Shown one piece after another: positions 52,124 to 60,666 of a DNA stretch of 64,000 bases (positions are counted from its first letter, which is position 1; every line of letters starts with the position of its first letter). The position numbers and the translations under genes were made by a program. The notes under the pieces are model-generated. The model was not told where the DNA came from, made no database searches, and was given only the letters and a program-made list of their open reading frames with translations. This DNA comes from CAZAKZ01 sp964485695 (GTDB taxonomy: Bacteria > Planctomycetota > JAFGQW01), in assembly GCA_964485695.1 (NCBI GenBank), contig CAZAKZ010000004.1:32444-96443 (forward strand), given 5' to 3'.

Positions 52124-52888
52124 ATGGACGAAGTCGCATACCAGCAGTTCAAGGATCTGGAAAAGGGCCACTGGTGGTTCCAGGGCAGGCGGGCCATCTT
52201 CTTCAGCCTCCTGGATCGATTCCTGTCGCCGGGGGGGCGCTCCGGCGTGCCGGAGCCGAGACTCCTCGACATCGGCTGCGGCATGGGCGGCATGCTCCCG
52301 GATCTCTCCCGCTACGGCACGGCCGTGGGGCTGGACCTGTCCGAGGAGAGCCTGCAGTTCTGCCAGAAGCGCGGGTATCCGGAGGTCGCCCTGGGCGACG
52401 GCTACCGGCTCCCCTTCTCGGACCGGTGCTTCGACCTGGTAAGCCTCTTCGACACGGTGGAACACATCGACGAGGACGCGTGGGTCTTCCGGGAAGCCTC
52501 ACGGGTGGTCAAGGCGGGCGGCCTGGTCATGGTGACGGTGCCGGCCTACCAGTTCCTCTACAGCGACAACGACGTGGTGGCCCACCACAAGCGCCGCTAC
52601 CGGGCCGGAGTGCTCCGGAAGAAGCTCCGCGAGGCCGGACTGCGCCCCGTGAAGACCAGCTACTACAACGCCATCCTGCTCCCCGTCATCGTGCCGCTGG
52701 TGCTCTTGAAGAAGCTGAAGATGCGCCTGTTCGGGGTGCCGGAAAAGCCCCGATCCAACATCAGCTACGCCATCCCCGGATTCCTGAACGCCCTGCTCTC
52801 GGCCGTCTTCCGGTCGGAGCGGTTTTTGATTCCGCGGGTGAGCTCTCCCGCGGGACACAGCCTGCTCTGTTTGGCGAAAAAGGACTGA
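52124..52888 (+). CDS. SAM-dependent class I methyltransferase
   Basis: The 254-residue protein starts at ATG 52124; the much longer open frame to its left is a shadow of the neighbour. It shows YQQFKDLEKGHWWFQGRRAIF, LLDIGCGMGGMLPDL, VGLDLSEESL, LVSLFDTVEHIDED and VTVPAYQFLYSDNDVVAHHKRRY. A hydrophobic patch (ILLPVIVPLVLLKK) near residue 185 may touch the membrane. It is typical of methyltransferases beside polyprenol-linked glycan genes. It ends the operon and converges with the subtilase at 53066. Confidence 0.87.
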   Translation: MDEVAYQQFKDLEKGHWWFQGRRAIFFSLLDRFLSPGGRSGVPEPRLLDIGCGMGGMLPDLSRYGTAVGLDLSEESLQFCQKRGYPEVALGDGYRLPFSDRCFDLVSLFDTVEHIDEDAWVFREASRVVKAGGLVMVTVPAYQFLYSDNDVVAHHKRRYRAGVLRKKLREAGLRPVKTSYYNAILLPVIVPLVLLKKLKMRLFGVPEKPRSNISYAIPGFLNALLSAVFRSERFLIPRVSSPAGHSLLCLAKKD

Positions 52889-52956
52889 GACGCCGGCGCG
52901 CTATCTCACGAAAGAGTTCTGGCGGCACTTCTCACAGACAACTTTTGTCCGCGCCC

Positions 52957-53054
52957 GCCACGAACGAGTTTTGGCCAGAAATGGGCCGTTTCACGCCAGT
53001 GGAGGGCCCCACAACCCTGTTTTGGCCCATTTCTGGCCAAAACAAAGCCGTGGG
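52957..53054. repeat. 98-bp double-hairpin intergenic element E7 (GGCC core type)
   Basis: The arms 52968-52987 and 53024-53043 are perfect 20-bp inverted repeats around the centre GTGGAGGGCCCCAC at 52999-53012. The ends read GCCACG and CGTGGG. Another GC-rich inverted-repeat-like stretch lies just before it (52904-52956) but does not fit the unit. It lies between the converging methyltransferase and subtilase genes. Confidence 0.9.
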
Positions 53055-53065
53055 GCAAGGGCGGG

Positions 53066-55249
53066 TTACTGGATCTTGAAACTCGCGGCCGGGGAAACTC
53101 CCTTCACGAAGTCCTTGCCGGACTTGAAGGAGGCCATGGCCACGAAGATCCGGAGGCCCTTGAGGGCGGTCTCTTGGGGGATGGCCAGGGTTCCCTTGGC
53201 CTGGCCGCTCGCGTCCAGGGTGCCGGTAAAGCCGGGAAACACCCCCAGGATCGAGGCCAGGAAGAGGGCGTCCGGGCCCAGGGGTGCGATGAAGCCACCC
53301 CCCAGGGAGACGTGGTGCGGCAGGGTGGAGAAGGAGGCCGCGCCGATGTATACGGCACCCGGATGGTAGGGATCGCGGAAGTTGGCGATCATGGAGGTGC
53401 CGATGGCGCCGCTACCGGTGAGGGTCACCTCGGCGGTGGCCATGTCCTGGCGCGAGGACCAGACCACGGCGTATGGCTCGCTCGTGCCGGTGAACCGCTG
53501 GCGCACCAGGCGCACGGTGTAGGTGCCGGTCATTGCGGGGAGGAAGGCAACGATCTCGAAGGGATTCTTGGTACTGGCCGAGGAGGCCACCACCTTGTTG
53601 GAGGGATCCAGGACCACCAGGTCCAGGTCCATTTCCAGGACGTCGGTGGCGTATCTGCTGTCGGCCTTGGAGAACCAGAGCGCAGTGATGCGGGTCTCGT
53701 CCAGGGCCTGGAGCTGGATCGGAATGTCCTTTCTCCCGAATGGAAACGACGAAGCCGTCAAGGTGCCGTCCACGAACTGCCGGTCCCGCACCACGGCGTC
53801 GGCCGCGGCGGCGTGGACACTGCCGGCTCCGTCCTTGTCCGAGAGCACGGCGTTACCCTCCACGTTGTGCCAGGCCGAGGCCATGAGGATCGCCTTCAGG
53901 GTGTAGGTGCGGGTCCTCAGGTTCACGTCCCGGGTCCCCAGCAGGGTGGCCACCCCGCAGGTCAGGGGGCTGGCCGAGGAGGTGCCGCCGAAGCTGCTGT
54001 AGATCCAGGGGCTCCGGTAGTACATGGTGGTCACCTTGTCGCCCGGGCTGGCCACCTCGGGCTTCTCGTGGCCCTCGGCCGGATTCCGGTACGAGGAATA
54101 GGACGCCATGGCGTCGTTATCCCAGTCCCAGGTGTCACCGTCGTTGTAGCAGCCCGAGTTGGTCATGTTGTAGCCGTTGCCCGGCGTGGTGGAATAGGGC
54201 GTCGAGGTAGTGCCCTGGTTGCCGGTGGACTTGAACATCATGACGCCGAAGTTCCGGATGGTGTAGTCGAAGAACCGGTCCAGGAATTCGATCTTGCCCT
54301 TCTTTCCGTTCCACCAGGAGCAGTTGCCGTAGCAGATGCCGGCCTTGATGGCCAGATCCCACACCTTGGGGGCGTTCGTATCCCCCGATCCGTTCCCGCT
54401 GTAGAGCTTGGGCAGCTCCTTGGCGCCTCCGAAATAGGTGGTATGCCGGCTGCAGATGTTCCCCGCGCAGGCCGTGGCGTGGTACCGGGCGCTTCCGGAA
54501 TTGAGCAGGGTGATCGGGGGCAGGTAGGGATTCTGGGTGGTGACGTGGCCGGGGTCGTTCACCATGACCTTGATGGTGGAGTTCTTGCCGGTCACGCCCC
54601 GGGCGTGCACCGTGGGCGTGCGCAGGGTGGGCTGGGCGTTGTGGTTCTCCGGAATCCAGGCCGGTGCGCTGTGGTAGGCCAGGGCCACCCGGGAATCCGC
54701 GGCCACCGAGGCGATGTCCCGGGCCGGGATGCGCGCCATGACCACGGGGCACCAGGTGGACGCGTAGGTCACCTCGTATCCCCGAGCTTCGAGCTGGAGA
54801 GAGAAGGTGCGAGTATGAGGGGTGTAGAATCCCTCTGCAACGTCCAGGGCCCCGCGTCGGGCCGCTTCGCCGGTCATGCCGCGGGCCACCCCTTCCTCCA
54901 GGACGAGGCGAAAGTCGGGCGCGCCGGGAAGGCGCATCCACAGGGCCACCTCGAGGGGAGTGCTTGTGGGGTTTGCTGCCAGCACGCGTTCGAACAGGTC
55001 GGAGGAGAGCTTCATGCGGGAGGCGATGCGCAGCGCGGACTCGCGCCGGGTGAGGTCGTCCACGTCCACGAGGGTGCCGTCCGGGGTCCGGGCCTCCCGC
55101 CGGACAGTGCCGTTTTCTGCGTCCAGGATCCGGACCTCCTCCACGGTAAGACCCAGGTGGGTGAATGCGTGCGAGGTCGTGGACAGCACCTCCTGCGTGG
55201 TGACGGGGGTGGCGGCAAGGGCGAGTAAGAGAATCACAGGGAAGCGCAT
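53066..55249 (-). CDS. Secreted subtilisin-like S8 protease with planctomycete-type C-terminal module
   Basis: The protein has 727 residues: a signal peptide (about 1-19), a propeptide-like region to about 210, then the S8 catalytic domain. The triad is present in unusual contexts: Asp232 in VMVNDPG, His257 in YHATACAG, Ser424 in GGTSSASP, and oxyanion Asn344 in STGNQG. The C-terminal 110 residues match the module of the tandem proteins at 35492 and 36781 (YIGAASF, LGPDALF, GFTGTLDASGQAKGTL). The shared module may mark a common surface-attachment or sorting route. E8 lies upstream and E7 downstream. Confidence 0.87.
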   Translation of the reverse strand: MRFPVILLLALAATPVTTQEVLSTTSHAFTHLGLTVEEVRILDAENGTVRREARTPDGTLVDVDDLTRRESALRIASRMKLSSDLFERVLAANPTSTPLEVALWMRLPGAPDFRLVLEEGVARGMTGEAARRGALDVAEGFYTPHTRTFSLQLEARGYEVTYASTWCPVVMARIPARDIASVAADSRVALAYHSAPAWIPENHNAQPTLRTPTVHARGVTGKNSTIKVMVNDPGHVTTQNPYLPPITLLNSGSARYHATACAGNICSRHTTYFGGAKELPKLYSGNGSGDTNAPKVWDLAIKAGICYGNCSWWNGKKGKIEFLDRFFDYTIRNFGVMMFKSTGNQGTTSTPYSTTPGNGYNMTNSGCYNDGDTWDWDNDAMASYSSYRNPAEGHEKPEVASPGDKVTTMYYRSPWIYSSFGGTSSASPLTCGVATLLGTRDVNLRTRTYTLKAILMASAWHNVEGNAVLSDKDGAGSVHAAAADAVVRDRQFVDGTLTASSFPFGRKDIPIQLQALDETRITALWFSKADSRYATDVLEMDLDLVVLDPSNKVVASSASTKNPFEIVAFLPAMTGTYTVRLVRQRFTGTSEPYAVVWSSRQDMATAEVTLTGSGAIGTSMIANFRDPYHPGAVYIGAASFSTLPHHVSLGGGFIAPLGPDALFLASILGVFPGFTGTLDASGQAKGTLAIPQETALKGLRIFVAMASFKSGKDFVKGVSPAASFKIQ

Positions 55250-55476
55250 GAGAGAAATCCCCTTTCCATTCTTCGATCTGCCCGGTCATGCCGGTATGTT
55301 CGTGAAGAGCGTGATGAACACCCTTTCTATTCAACAGGAATTCACACGACGAGGAAAGGGTGTAGGCCCTGGGGTAGGAGGGAGAACTGGATGATACGGT
55401 CCCCACATCAGCCCGTTTCTGCACGAAGGAGGGAGTGGGCCGGCTGCATGTGCGATGTGCGGGCCCGGGCGCCAAC
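55250..55476. other. Leader/promoter region of the subtilase with one inverted repeat
   Basis: No gene is supported here. A perfect 10-bp inverted repeat (ACACCCTTTC at 55318-55327, GAAAGGGTGT at 55354-55363) spans a 26-nt loop. It could be a regulator site or leader hairpin for the minus-strand subtilase. Confidence 0.4.
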
Positions 55477-55574
55477 CCCACGACCGATTTATTTCCTGGA
55501 TCAGGACATTTCAGGATCGTGAGGAGCCGCACGGGCCTGGGATGTCCCGATTCAGGACAAGAATCAGCCGTGGA
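55477..55574. repeat. 98-bp double-hairpin intergenic element E8 (TGTCC core type)
   Basis: Ends are CCCACG and CGTGGA, the centre is GTGAGGAGCCGCAC at 55519-55532. The right half has TGTCC-CGATTCA-GGACA and the left half TTTCC-TGGATCA-GGACA, so the left stem has one mismatch. It lies between two minus-strand genes, downstream of panB and upstream of the subtilase. Confidence 0.88.
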
Positions 55575-55600
55575 CGAGAGACGGGGATCGCCATCCTGTT

Positions 55601-56395
55601 CTACTTGTAGGTGTGCTTCTCCTCCGGAAACACGCCCTGCTCCACCTCCTCGCGATACTGGGCCACGGCCGACTGGGCCAGCTCGCCCAGGTTGGCGTAA
55701 CGCTTCACGAACCGCGGGGTGAACTCGTTGAAGAGCCCGAGGACGTCGTGGAGCACCAGCACCTGGCCGTCGCAGGAACGGCCCGCGCCGATGCCGATGG
55801 TGGGGATGGTCAACATCTGGGTGATCTTGCGGGAGATGGGCTCGGGGATGCCCTCGAGGACGACGCAGAAGGCGCCGCTGCTCTGGAGGGCCTGGGCGTC
55901 GCTGATGAGGCGGTCCTCCTCGCGCTGGATCTTGAATCCGCCCATCATGTGCACCGACTGGGGGAGCAGGCCCAGGTGCCCCATGACCGGGATGCCGGCG
56001 TCGCAGAGCGCGGAGATGAGCGGCGCCCGGACGGCACCGCCCTCCAGCTTCACGGCCGAGGCCCCGGACTCCTTCAGGAACCGGCCGGCGTTTCGGATGC
56101 CCTCTTCCACGCTGGGCTGGTAGGAGAGAAAGGGCATGTCCCCCACCACCAGGGCCCGCTCGGCCCCGCGCACCACCATGGAGGTGTGGTAGACCATCTG
56201 GTCCATGGTGACGGGCAGCGAGGTCTCGTTGCCCTGGACCACCATGGCCAGGCTGTCGCCGACCAGGATCACGTCGATGCCCGCCCGGTCCACGATGCGG
56301 GCGAATGTCCAGTCGTAAGCGGTGATCATGGAGATCCGCTCCCCCTTCTTCTTGCGATCGAGGAGGGTGGGAACCGTCACCTTGTTGTTGGCCAT
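55601..56395 (-). CDS. panB: 3-methyl-2-oxobutanoate hydroxymethyltransferase
   Basis: This enzyme starts pantothenate synthesis by transferring a hydroxymethyl group from methylene-THF to 2-oxoisovalerate. The 264-residue length is normal. Conserved parts are ITAYDWTFARIVDRAGIDVILVGDS, the Mg2+-binding VVGDMPFLSY, VKLEGG, VMGHLGLLPQSVHMMGGFK, VLEGIPEPI and TIGIGAG. No panC or panD lies beside it. The nearly palindromic 56476-56636 stretch lies just upstream and could affect its transcription. The cofactor pathway role is firm. Confidence 0.96.
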   Translation of the reverse strand: MANNKVTVPTLLDRKKKGERISMITAYDWTFARIVDRAGIDVILVGDSLAMVVQGNETSLPVTMDQMVYHTSMVVRGAERALVVGDMPFLSYQPSVEEGIRNAGRFLKESGASAVKLEGGAVRAPLISALCDAGIPVMGHLGLLPQSVHMMGGFKIQREEDRLISDAQALQSSGAFCVVLEGIPEPISRKITQMLTIPTIGIGAGRSCDGQVLVLHDVLGLFNEFTPRFVKRYANLGELAQSAVAQYREEVEQGVFPEEKHTYK

Positions 56396-56475
56396 GAAAT
56401 CAGTCCTCTTGCGTTGAAGCAGCCGCGAGTGGTTGCGCCGCGATGTGAAGTCGTTCCCCGGGGTGTCCCATTCGT

Positions 56476-56636
56476 TCCTGTTGCAACAAGTGCTTTGTAT
56501 CCAGAATGCCGGATTTTCGACCCGGTTCGTGCTCCCGGAACGCGCTTCGAATCAACGATTCCAGTGCGTTCCGGATGTGCGGACCGGGGCGAAAAGACGG
56601 CGTTCTGGGTACAAAGCACTTGTTGTAACAGGAACC
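56476..56636. repeat. Large imperfect palindrome (about 80-bp arms, 3-nt spacer)
   Basis: The two arms, about 56476-56553 and 56557-56636, are inverted copies at about 80% identity, meeting at a 3-nt spacer near 56555. The best-conserved part is CAACAAGTGCTTTGTA. Most differences are transitions that would keep G-U pairs in a plus-strand RNA. It is not a 98-bp family member. It lies between the panB start and the GntR stop. Confidence 0.85.
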
Positions 56637-56638
56637 CA

Positions 56639-57070
56639 TCAAAGGCTGCTCCTGGCCGCGATTCTCCGCCCCGGGGGCCACGGTGCCTCGGCCCCGTGTT
56701 CCCGCATGCGAAGCCGCCCCTGAAGCGTGCGGAGCAGATCCTCCTCCCGGAATCCCAGCTCCTTGGCCCGGTTCACCGCCTCGTTCACGATGCCCTGGAG
56801 CGGGTCCAGATCCTGGTTCTGGACGTGGGCGGCGGCGTGGACAAAGGTGCCGCTCCCGGCCTTGCCCCGGAGCCAGCCCTCCTGTTCCAGTTCGGAGTAG
56901 ACCTGGGACACGGTGTTCCGGTTCACGCCCAGGTCCTCGGCCAGGTCCCGGGAGGACGGCAGTCGATCTCCTTCCCGCATCTCCCCGCTGAAGATCAGGA
57001 ACTGGATGTGCCGCTTGAGCTGGTGCTGGATGGGCACCTTGGACTGCTTGTCCAGGCGGATTCGATTCAC
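56639..57070 (-). CDS. GntR family transcriptional regulator (YtrA-like)
   Basis: The GTG at 57070 gives 143 residues; an ATG 66 bases further upstream adds a segment without family features. The winged-helix domain is clear: VPIQHQLKRHIQFLIFSGEM, GDRLPSSRDLAEDLGVNRNT, VSQVYSELEQEGWLRGKAGSGTFV. The short helical C-terminal tail is the YtrA type that lacks a large ligand domain. Three direct repeats lie just upstream and could be its own operator. The target may be its own gene or the divergent YfhO-like operon. Confidence 0.87.
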   Translation of the reverse strand: MNRIRLDKQSKVPIQHQLKRHIQFLIFSGEMREGDRLPSSRDLAEDLGVNRNTVSQVYSELEQEGWLRGKAGSGTFVHAAAHVQNQDLDPLQGIVNEAVNRAKELGFREEDLLRTLQGRLRMREHGAEAPWPPGRRIAARSSL

Positions 57071-57160
57071 CACGAAACAGGCGTTTCCAAAAATGGTCCA
57101 GGGAACTATGGCAATTGGACCCAAAAGATGGGTCATTATGGGACGATTTCAAGGAAATCA

Positions 57161-57229
57161 AATCAACCTGGGTGAGGTTTTTAATCAACCTGGGTGAGGA
57201 TAATTTTCGAGGAATCAAATCAACCTGGG
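57161..57229. promoter_or_regulatory. Three direct repeats, candidate GntR-type operator
   Basis: AATCAACCTGGGTGAGG occurs at 57161-57177 and 57183-57199; a shorter copy, AATCAACCTGGG, lies at 57218-57229. Spacings are 22 and 35 bases. They sit between the GntR gene and the rightward YfhO-like gene. The copies are too few and too irregularly spaced for a CRISPR. Confidence 0.5.
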
Positions 57230-57336
57230 AGCGGGAATTCCACCCTTGCGATCCCCGGGGTGATTCGTTAGGCTACAATACTTAGTTATTTATTTTCCAA
57301 TACTTACAGCCGTTCACATGAGGTGTGGATACTGCC

Positions 57337-59889
57337 ATGCGAAAGGCCGCAGGGGCATTTCTCATTCTGGGGGTCCTGGCCGCTCTGGCCCTGCTTCCGG
57401 TCCTCGGCGGGGATCGGGTCCTGTTTCCCCGCGACGCGCGCAGCGTGATCCCGTGGAAATACAACGCCGACGAGGCCCTCCAGAAGGCCCTCCTCCAGGA
57501 GCCCACCAACGACGTCCTGACCGACAAGAACGTCTTTGACTTCCCCAAGCTGCACCTGGCCGCCACCCTGTGGAAAGAGGAGGGCAAGATCCCCCTCTGG
57601 AACCCCTACACCTTCTGCGGCAATCCCCTCCTGGCCTCGGCCATGCCCTCTCCCCTCTACCCGGGGAACCTCTTCTTCCTCCTGGATCCCTACCGCGGCT
57701 TCACCTACTCGGCCCTGGTGCACCTGCTCCTGAGCGGTTTTTTCCTCTTCCTCTATTTGCGGCTCCTGGGCTTTCGCTCCACGGCCGGACTCCTGGCCGG
57801 CACCGCGTACGCCTTCAGCGGCTGGTACCTGGTGCACCTCTACCTGCCCTCGTACATCCACGCCGCCACCTGGTTCCCCTTGATGCTCTACGCCGTGGAA
57901 AAGCTCGCCCGCGGCAAGGGTGCCGTGTGGATCGGCGTCCTGGCTGCGGCCGCGGGCCTGAGCGCCCTGGCCGGCTTCCCCCCGGTGACGGTGCTGTCCC
58001 TCTACGCCGCCGGCCTCTACCTGATCTTCCGCCTGCCAGGGATCCTGCGCTCCGGCGGCTTGGGGGCGGTCCTGGCCCGGCCCCTGAAGGTGGCCCTGGC
58101 CGTGGCCCTGGGCCTGTGCCTGGCGGCCTTCCAGATCCTCCCCACGTACGAGCTGAGCCGCGCCTCGGGGCGCTCGAGCATGGAGCTCAGCAACCTCCAG
58201 GAGGGGGCACTCAGACCCCTGGGTCTGGTGGCCCTGGTCCTGCCCGACTTCTTCGGCAACCCCATGGATCAGGGGCCTGACCCGGACGCCACGGGCCGCC
58301 GGGCCGGCCCGCTCCTGCCCCGCACCCTCGGCCTGGACGGACCGCCGCCGCCCCAGGACTGGGGCAACAACTACCTGGAAAACACCCTCTACATCGGGGT
58401 GCTGCCGCTGTTGCTGGCGCTCCTCGCCCTGGTGCGCCGGCGCCGGGCCGTGACCTACTTCTGGTTGCTCATGGCCGCGTTCGCCCTGTGCATGAGCCTG
58501 GCTCTGCCCCCCCTGGTCCCCCTCTTTGATACCGTCCCGGGCCTGCGCATCGGCGGGGTCAAGCGCTTCCTCTTCCTGTTCACGGCGGCCGGGGCCATCC
58601 TGGCGGGCATCGGATTCGACGGCGCCATCGGCGGGGGCAAGCCCAAGCGTGGCTGGGGATTTCTCCCCTATGTCCCGGCCCTGGGCCTGGCCGTCACGGC
58701 CGGCCCGCTCCTGTTCTGGCCGGGCCTCCTGGAGAACCTGCTGACACGCCTGGCCGCCCTCGGCCCGGACCCCGCAGCCGCGCTCCCCGCCGCGGACATG
58801 GCGCTCTGGGTCGAGAACACGCAGGGTTGTATCTGGCGCTTGGCCGCCGTGTTGCTACCGGCCTCGGCCATCTACTTTATGCTCAAGCGCGGCATGGCCG
58901 CCCGGCCGCTGCGGTTCGCGGTGCTGCTGTTGACGTTCCTGGATCTGGCCTGGCTGGGCCTGGCGTTCAATCCGGTGCACCGGCCGGACCAGATGGACAC
59001 CACCCCCGGCCTCGAGTTCCTGGGTAAGAACACCTCCATGCCGCCCTGTCGGGTGGCGCGCTACGGCGTGGGCGCCCACTTCGTGCTGCCGCCCAACGCC
59101 GGCATGGTCCACGGCATCCAGGACATCCAGGGCTGGGACGTGCTGTTCCCGTCCCGCTACCAGAAGTTCATGAACCTGGTGGAGAAGGACGTGGCCCAGG
59201 CCCACCACCTGGTGGGGCCCCTGCGCCGGGCCGAGAGCCTGCACTCGCCCCTCCTGGATCTTCTCGGCGTGCGCTACGTCCTGACCGACCGGGACTGGGG
59301 CCCGGAACCGGCCCCGGGCTTCAGGCCCGCCTACCCCCTGGGCAAGGATAACGCCTTTGACCGGGAGCGCATCGCCCGGGAAGGCCTGGTGGCGTACGAG
59401 AACACGCAGTGCCTGCCCCGCGCTTTCGGGGTGAAAAACGTCCAGGTCGCCACCAGCGAGTCGGAGGTCTTCCAGAACCTCGCCCGCCCCGGCTTTGACG
59501 CCCGCACCACCGTGATCCTGGAAGAGGCCGTCTCCGACCTCTCCCCCGCGGACGTCCCGGTGGAGATCATTGCCTACACCTCCAGACACGTGACCCTCCG
59601 GGTCGGCCCGGGCGGCCGGGCCCCCCTGGTCCTCACCGACGCCTTCCACCCCGGATGGAAGGCGTGGATGTCGGACGGCACCCCGCTGTCGATCCTCCGG
59701 GCCGACGGCGTGTTCCGGGCCGTGATCCTGCCGGCCCGCACCACCCACCAGGAGGTGCACTTCCACTATCCGGGCAGTGCCTTCACCCACGGGGCGTACG
59801 CGGCCGCGGCCGCCGCCGCGCTCCTGGCGCTGTGGATCCTCGTTGCAGCCATCGGGTCCCTGATCACCCGGCGCCCCCGGGAGGCCTGA
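57337..59889 (+). CDS. YfhO-like multi-pass membrane protein (GT-C type)
   Basis: The ATG at 57337 (MRKAAGAFLIL) gives 850 residues; a GTG at 57325 is also possible. One N-terminal helix is followed by LFPRDARSVIPWKYNADEALQ and GKIPLWNPYTFCGNPLLASA, the P.WNPY..G.P... signature of the YfhO family. At least ten helices run to about residue 540, then a soluble domain with ALVLTDAFHPGWKAWMSDG near the end. YfhO proteins glycosylate polymers outside the membrane from lipid-linked sugars, as in lipoteichoic acid modification. It leads an operon with a DPM-like GT. Confidence 0.82.
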   Translation: MRKAAGAFLILGVLAALALLPVLGGDRVLFPRDARSVIPWKYNADEALQKALLQEPTNDVLTDKNVFDFPKLHLAATLWKEEGKIPLWNPYTFCGNPLLASAMPSPLYPGNLFFLLDPYRGFTYSALVHLLLSGFFLFLYLRLLGFRSTAGLLAGTAYAFSGWYLVHLYLPSYIHAATWFPLMLYAVEKLARGKGAVWIGVLAAAAGLSALAGFPPVTVLSLYAAGLYLIFRLPGILRSGGLGAVLARPLKVALAVALGLCLAAFQILPTYELSRASGRSSMELSNLQEGALRPLGLVALVLPDFFGNPMDQGPDPDATGRRAGPLLPRTLGLDGPPPPQDWGNNYLENTLYIGVLPLLLALLALVRRRRAVTYFWLLMAAFALCMSLALPPLVPLFDTVPGLRIGGVKRFLFLFTAAGAILAGIGFDGAIGGGKPKRGWGFLPYVPALGLAVTAGPLLFWPGLLENLLTRLAALGPDPAAALPAADMALWVENTQGCIWRLAAVLLPASAIYFMLKRGMAARPLRFAVLLLTFLDLAWLGLAFNPVHRPDQMDTTPGLEFLGKNTSMPPCRVARYGVGAHFVLPPNAGMVHGIQDIQGWDVLFPSRYQKFMNLVEKDVAQAHHLVGPLRRAESLHSPLLDLLGVRYVLTDRDWGPEPAPGFRPAYPLGKDNAFDRERIAREGLVAYENTQCLPRAFGVKNVQVATSESEVFQNLARPGFDARTTVILEEAVSDLSPADVPVEIIAYTSRHVTLRVGPGGRAPLVLTDAFHPGWKAWMSDGTPLSILRADGVFRAVILPARTTHQEVHFHYPGSAFTHGAYAAAAAAALLALWILVAAIGSLITRRPREA

Positions 59890-59892
59890 CCC

Positions 59893-60666
59893 ATGTTCGA
59901 GGACCGGAAAGTCAGCGTCGTCATTCCCGCCTACAACGAGGAGGATACCATTGCCTCGGTGGTCCGGGACTTCCTGAAGAACGGGACCTATGTGGACGAG
60001 GTGGTGGTGGTGGACAACAACTGCCAGGACCGCACCGCGGCCCTGGCCGAGGAGGCGGGCGGGCGGGTCGTGAAGGAGTCCGAGGCCGGGTACGGGTGCG
60101 CCCTGCGCCGCGGCCTGGACGAGGCCGAGGGGGACATCCTGGTCCTCACCGAGGCCGACGGTTCCTTCAAGGCCGCGGACCTGAAGAAGATGGTGGTCTA
60201 CCTGGAGGACGCCGGCCTGGTGGTGGGCACCCGCACCACGCGCCAGATGGTGCAGCAGGGCGCCAACATGGTGAAGCTGCTCAGGTGGGGCAACGTGGTG
60301 GTGGCGAAGCTCCTGGAGCTCTTGTGGTACTTCAGCTGCGAGCCGCGTCTCACCGACGTGGGGTGCACCTTCCGGTGCCTCACCCGGGAGACGTGGAACC
60401 GCATCCGAACCCACGTGCGCGAGACCGGCCCCAGCTTCAGCCCGGAGATGATGGCCGAGGTCCTGGTGCAGCGCATCCGCCTCATCGAGGTGCCGGTGAA
60501 CTACCTGCCCCGGAAGGGCGGCGAATCCAAGCACTCCGCCGGATGGATCAAGATCGCCCACACGGCCACGGGCATGCTCAGGGCCATCGCACGCAAGCGC
60601 TGGGAAGGATTTCGCAGGGCGCCCGACCCGGTGGTGGGGGAACCGGAGGGAGAAGCCGTCGCATGA
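59893..60666 (+). CDS. GT2 polyprenyl-phosphate glycosyltransferase (DPM-like)
   Basis: The 257-residue protein has VSVVIPAYNEEDTIASVV, VVDNNCQDRTAAL, EAGYGCALRRGLDEA, the metal motif in LTEADGSF and TDVGCTFRCLTRETW. These match dolichyl-/polyprenyl-phosphate mannose synthase-like enzymes. It probably makes the lipid-linked sugar that the upstream YfhO-like protein uses; only three bases separate the two genes. The stop overlaps the nucleotidyltransferase start as ATGA. No membrane helix is seen. Confidence 0.88.
   Translation: MFEDRKVSVVIPAYNEEDTIASVVRDFLKNGTYVDEVVVVDNNCQDRTAALAEEAGGRVVKESEAGYGCALRRGLDEAEGDILVLTEADGSFKAADLKKMVVYLEDAGLVVGTRTTRQMVQQGANMVKLLRWGNVVVAKLLELLWYFSCEPRLTDVGCTFRCLTRETWNRIRTHVRETGPSFSPEMMAEVLVQRIRLIEVPVNYLPRKGGESKHSAGWIKIAHTATGMLRAIARKRWEGFRRAPDPVVGEPEGEAVA

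Noticed and set aside
3427..55574. Insertion sequences or MITEs as the explanation for the 98-bp elements
   Set aside because: No target-site duplications are visible at the ends and no transposase is in the window; kept only as an alternative.
57161..57229. CRISPR array
   Set aside because: Only three repeats, uneven spacing and no cas genes.
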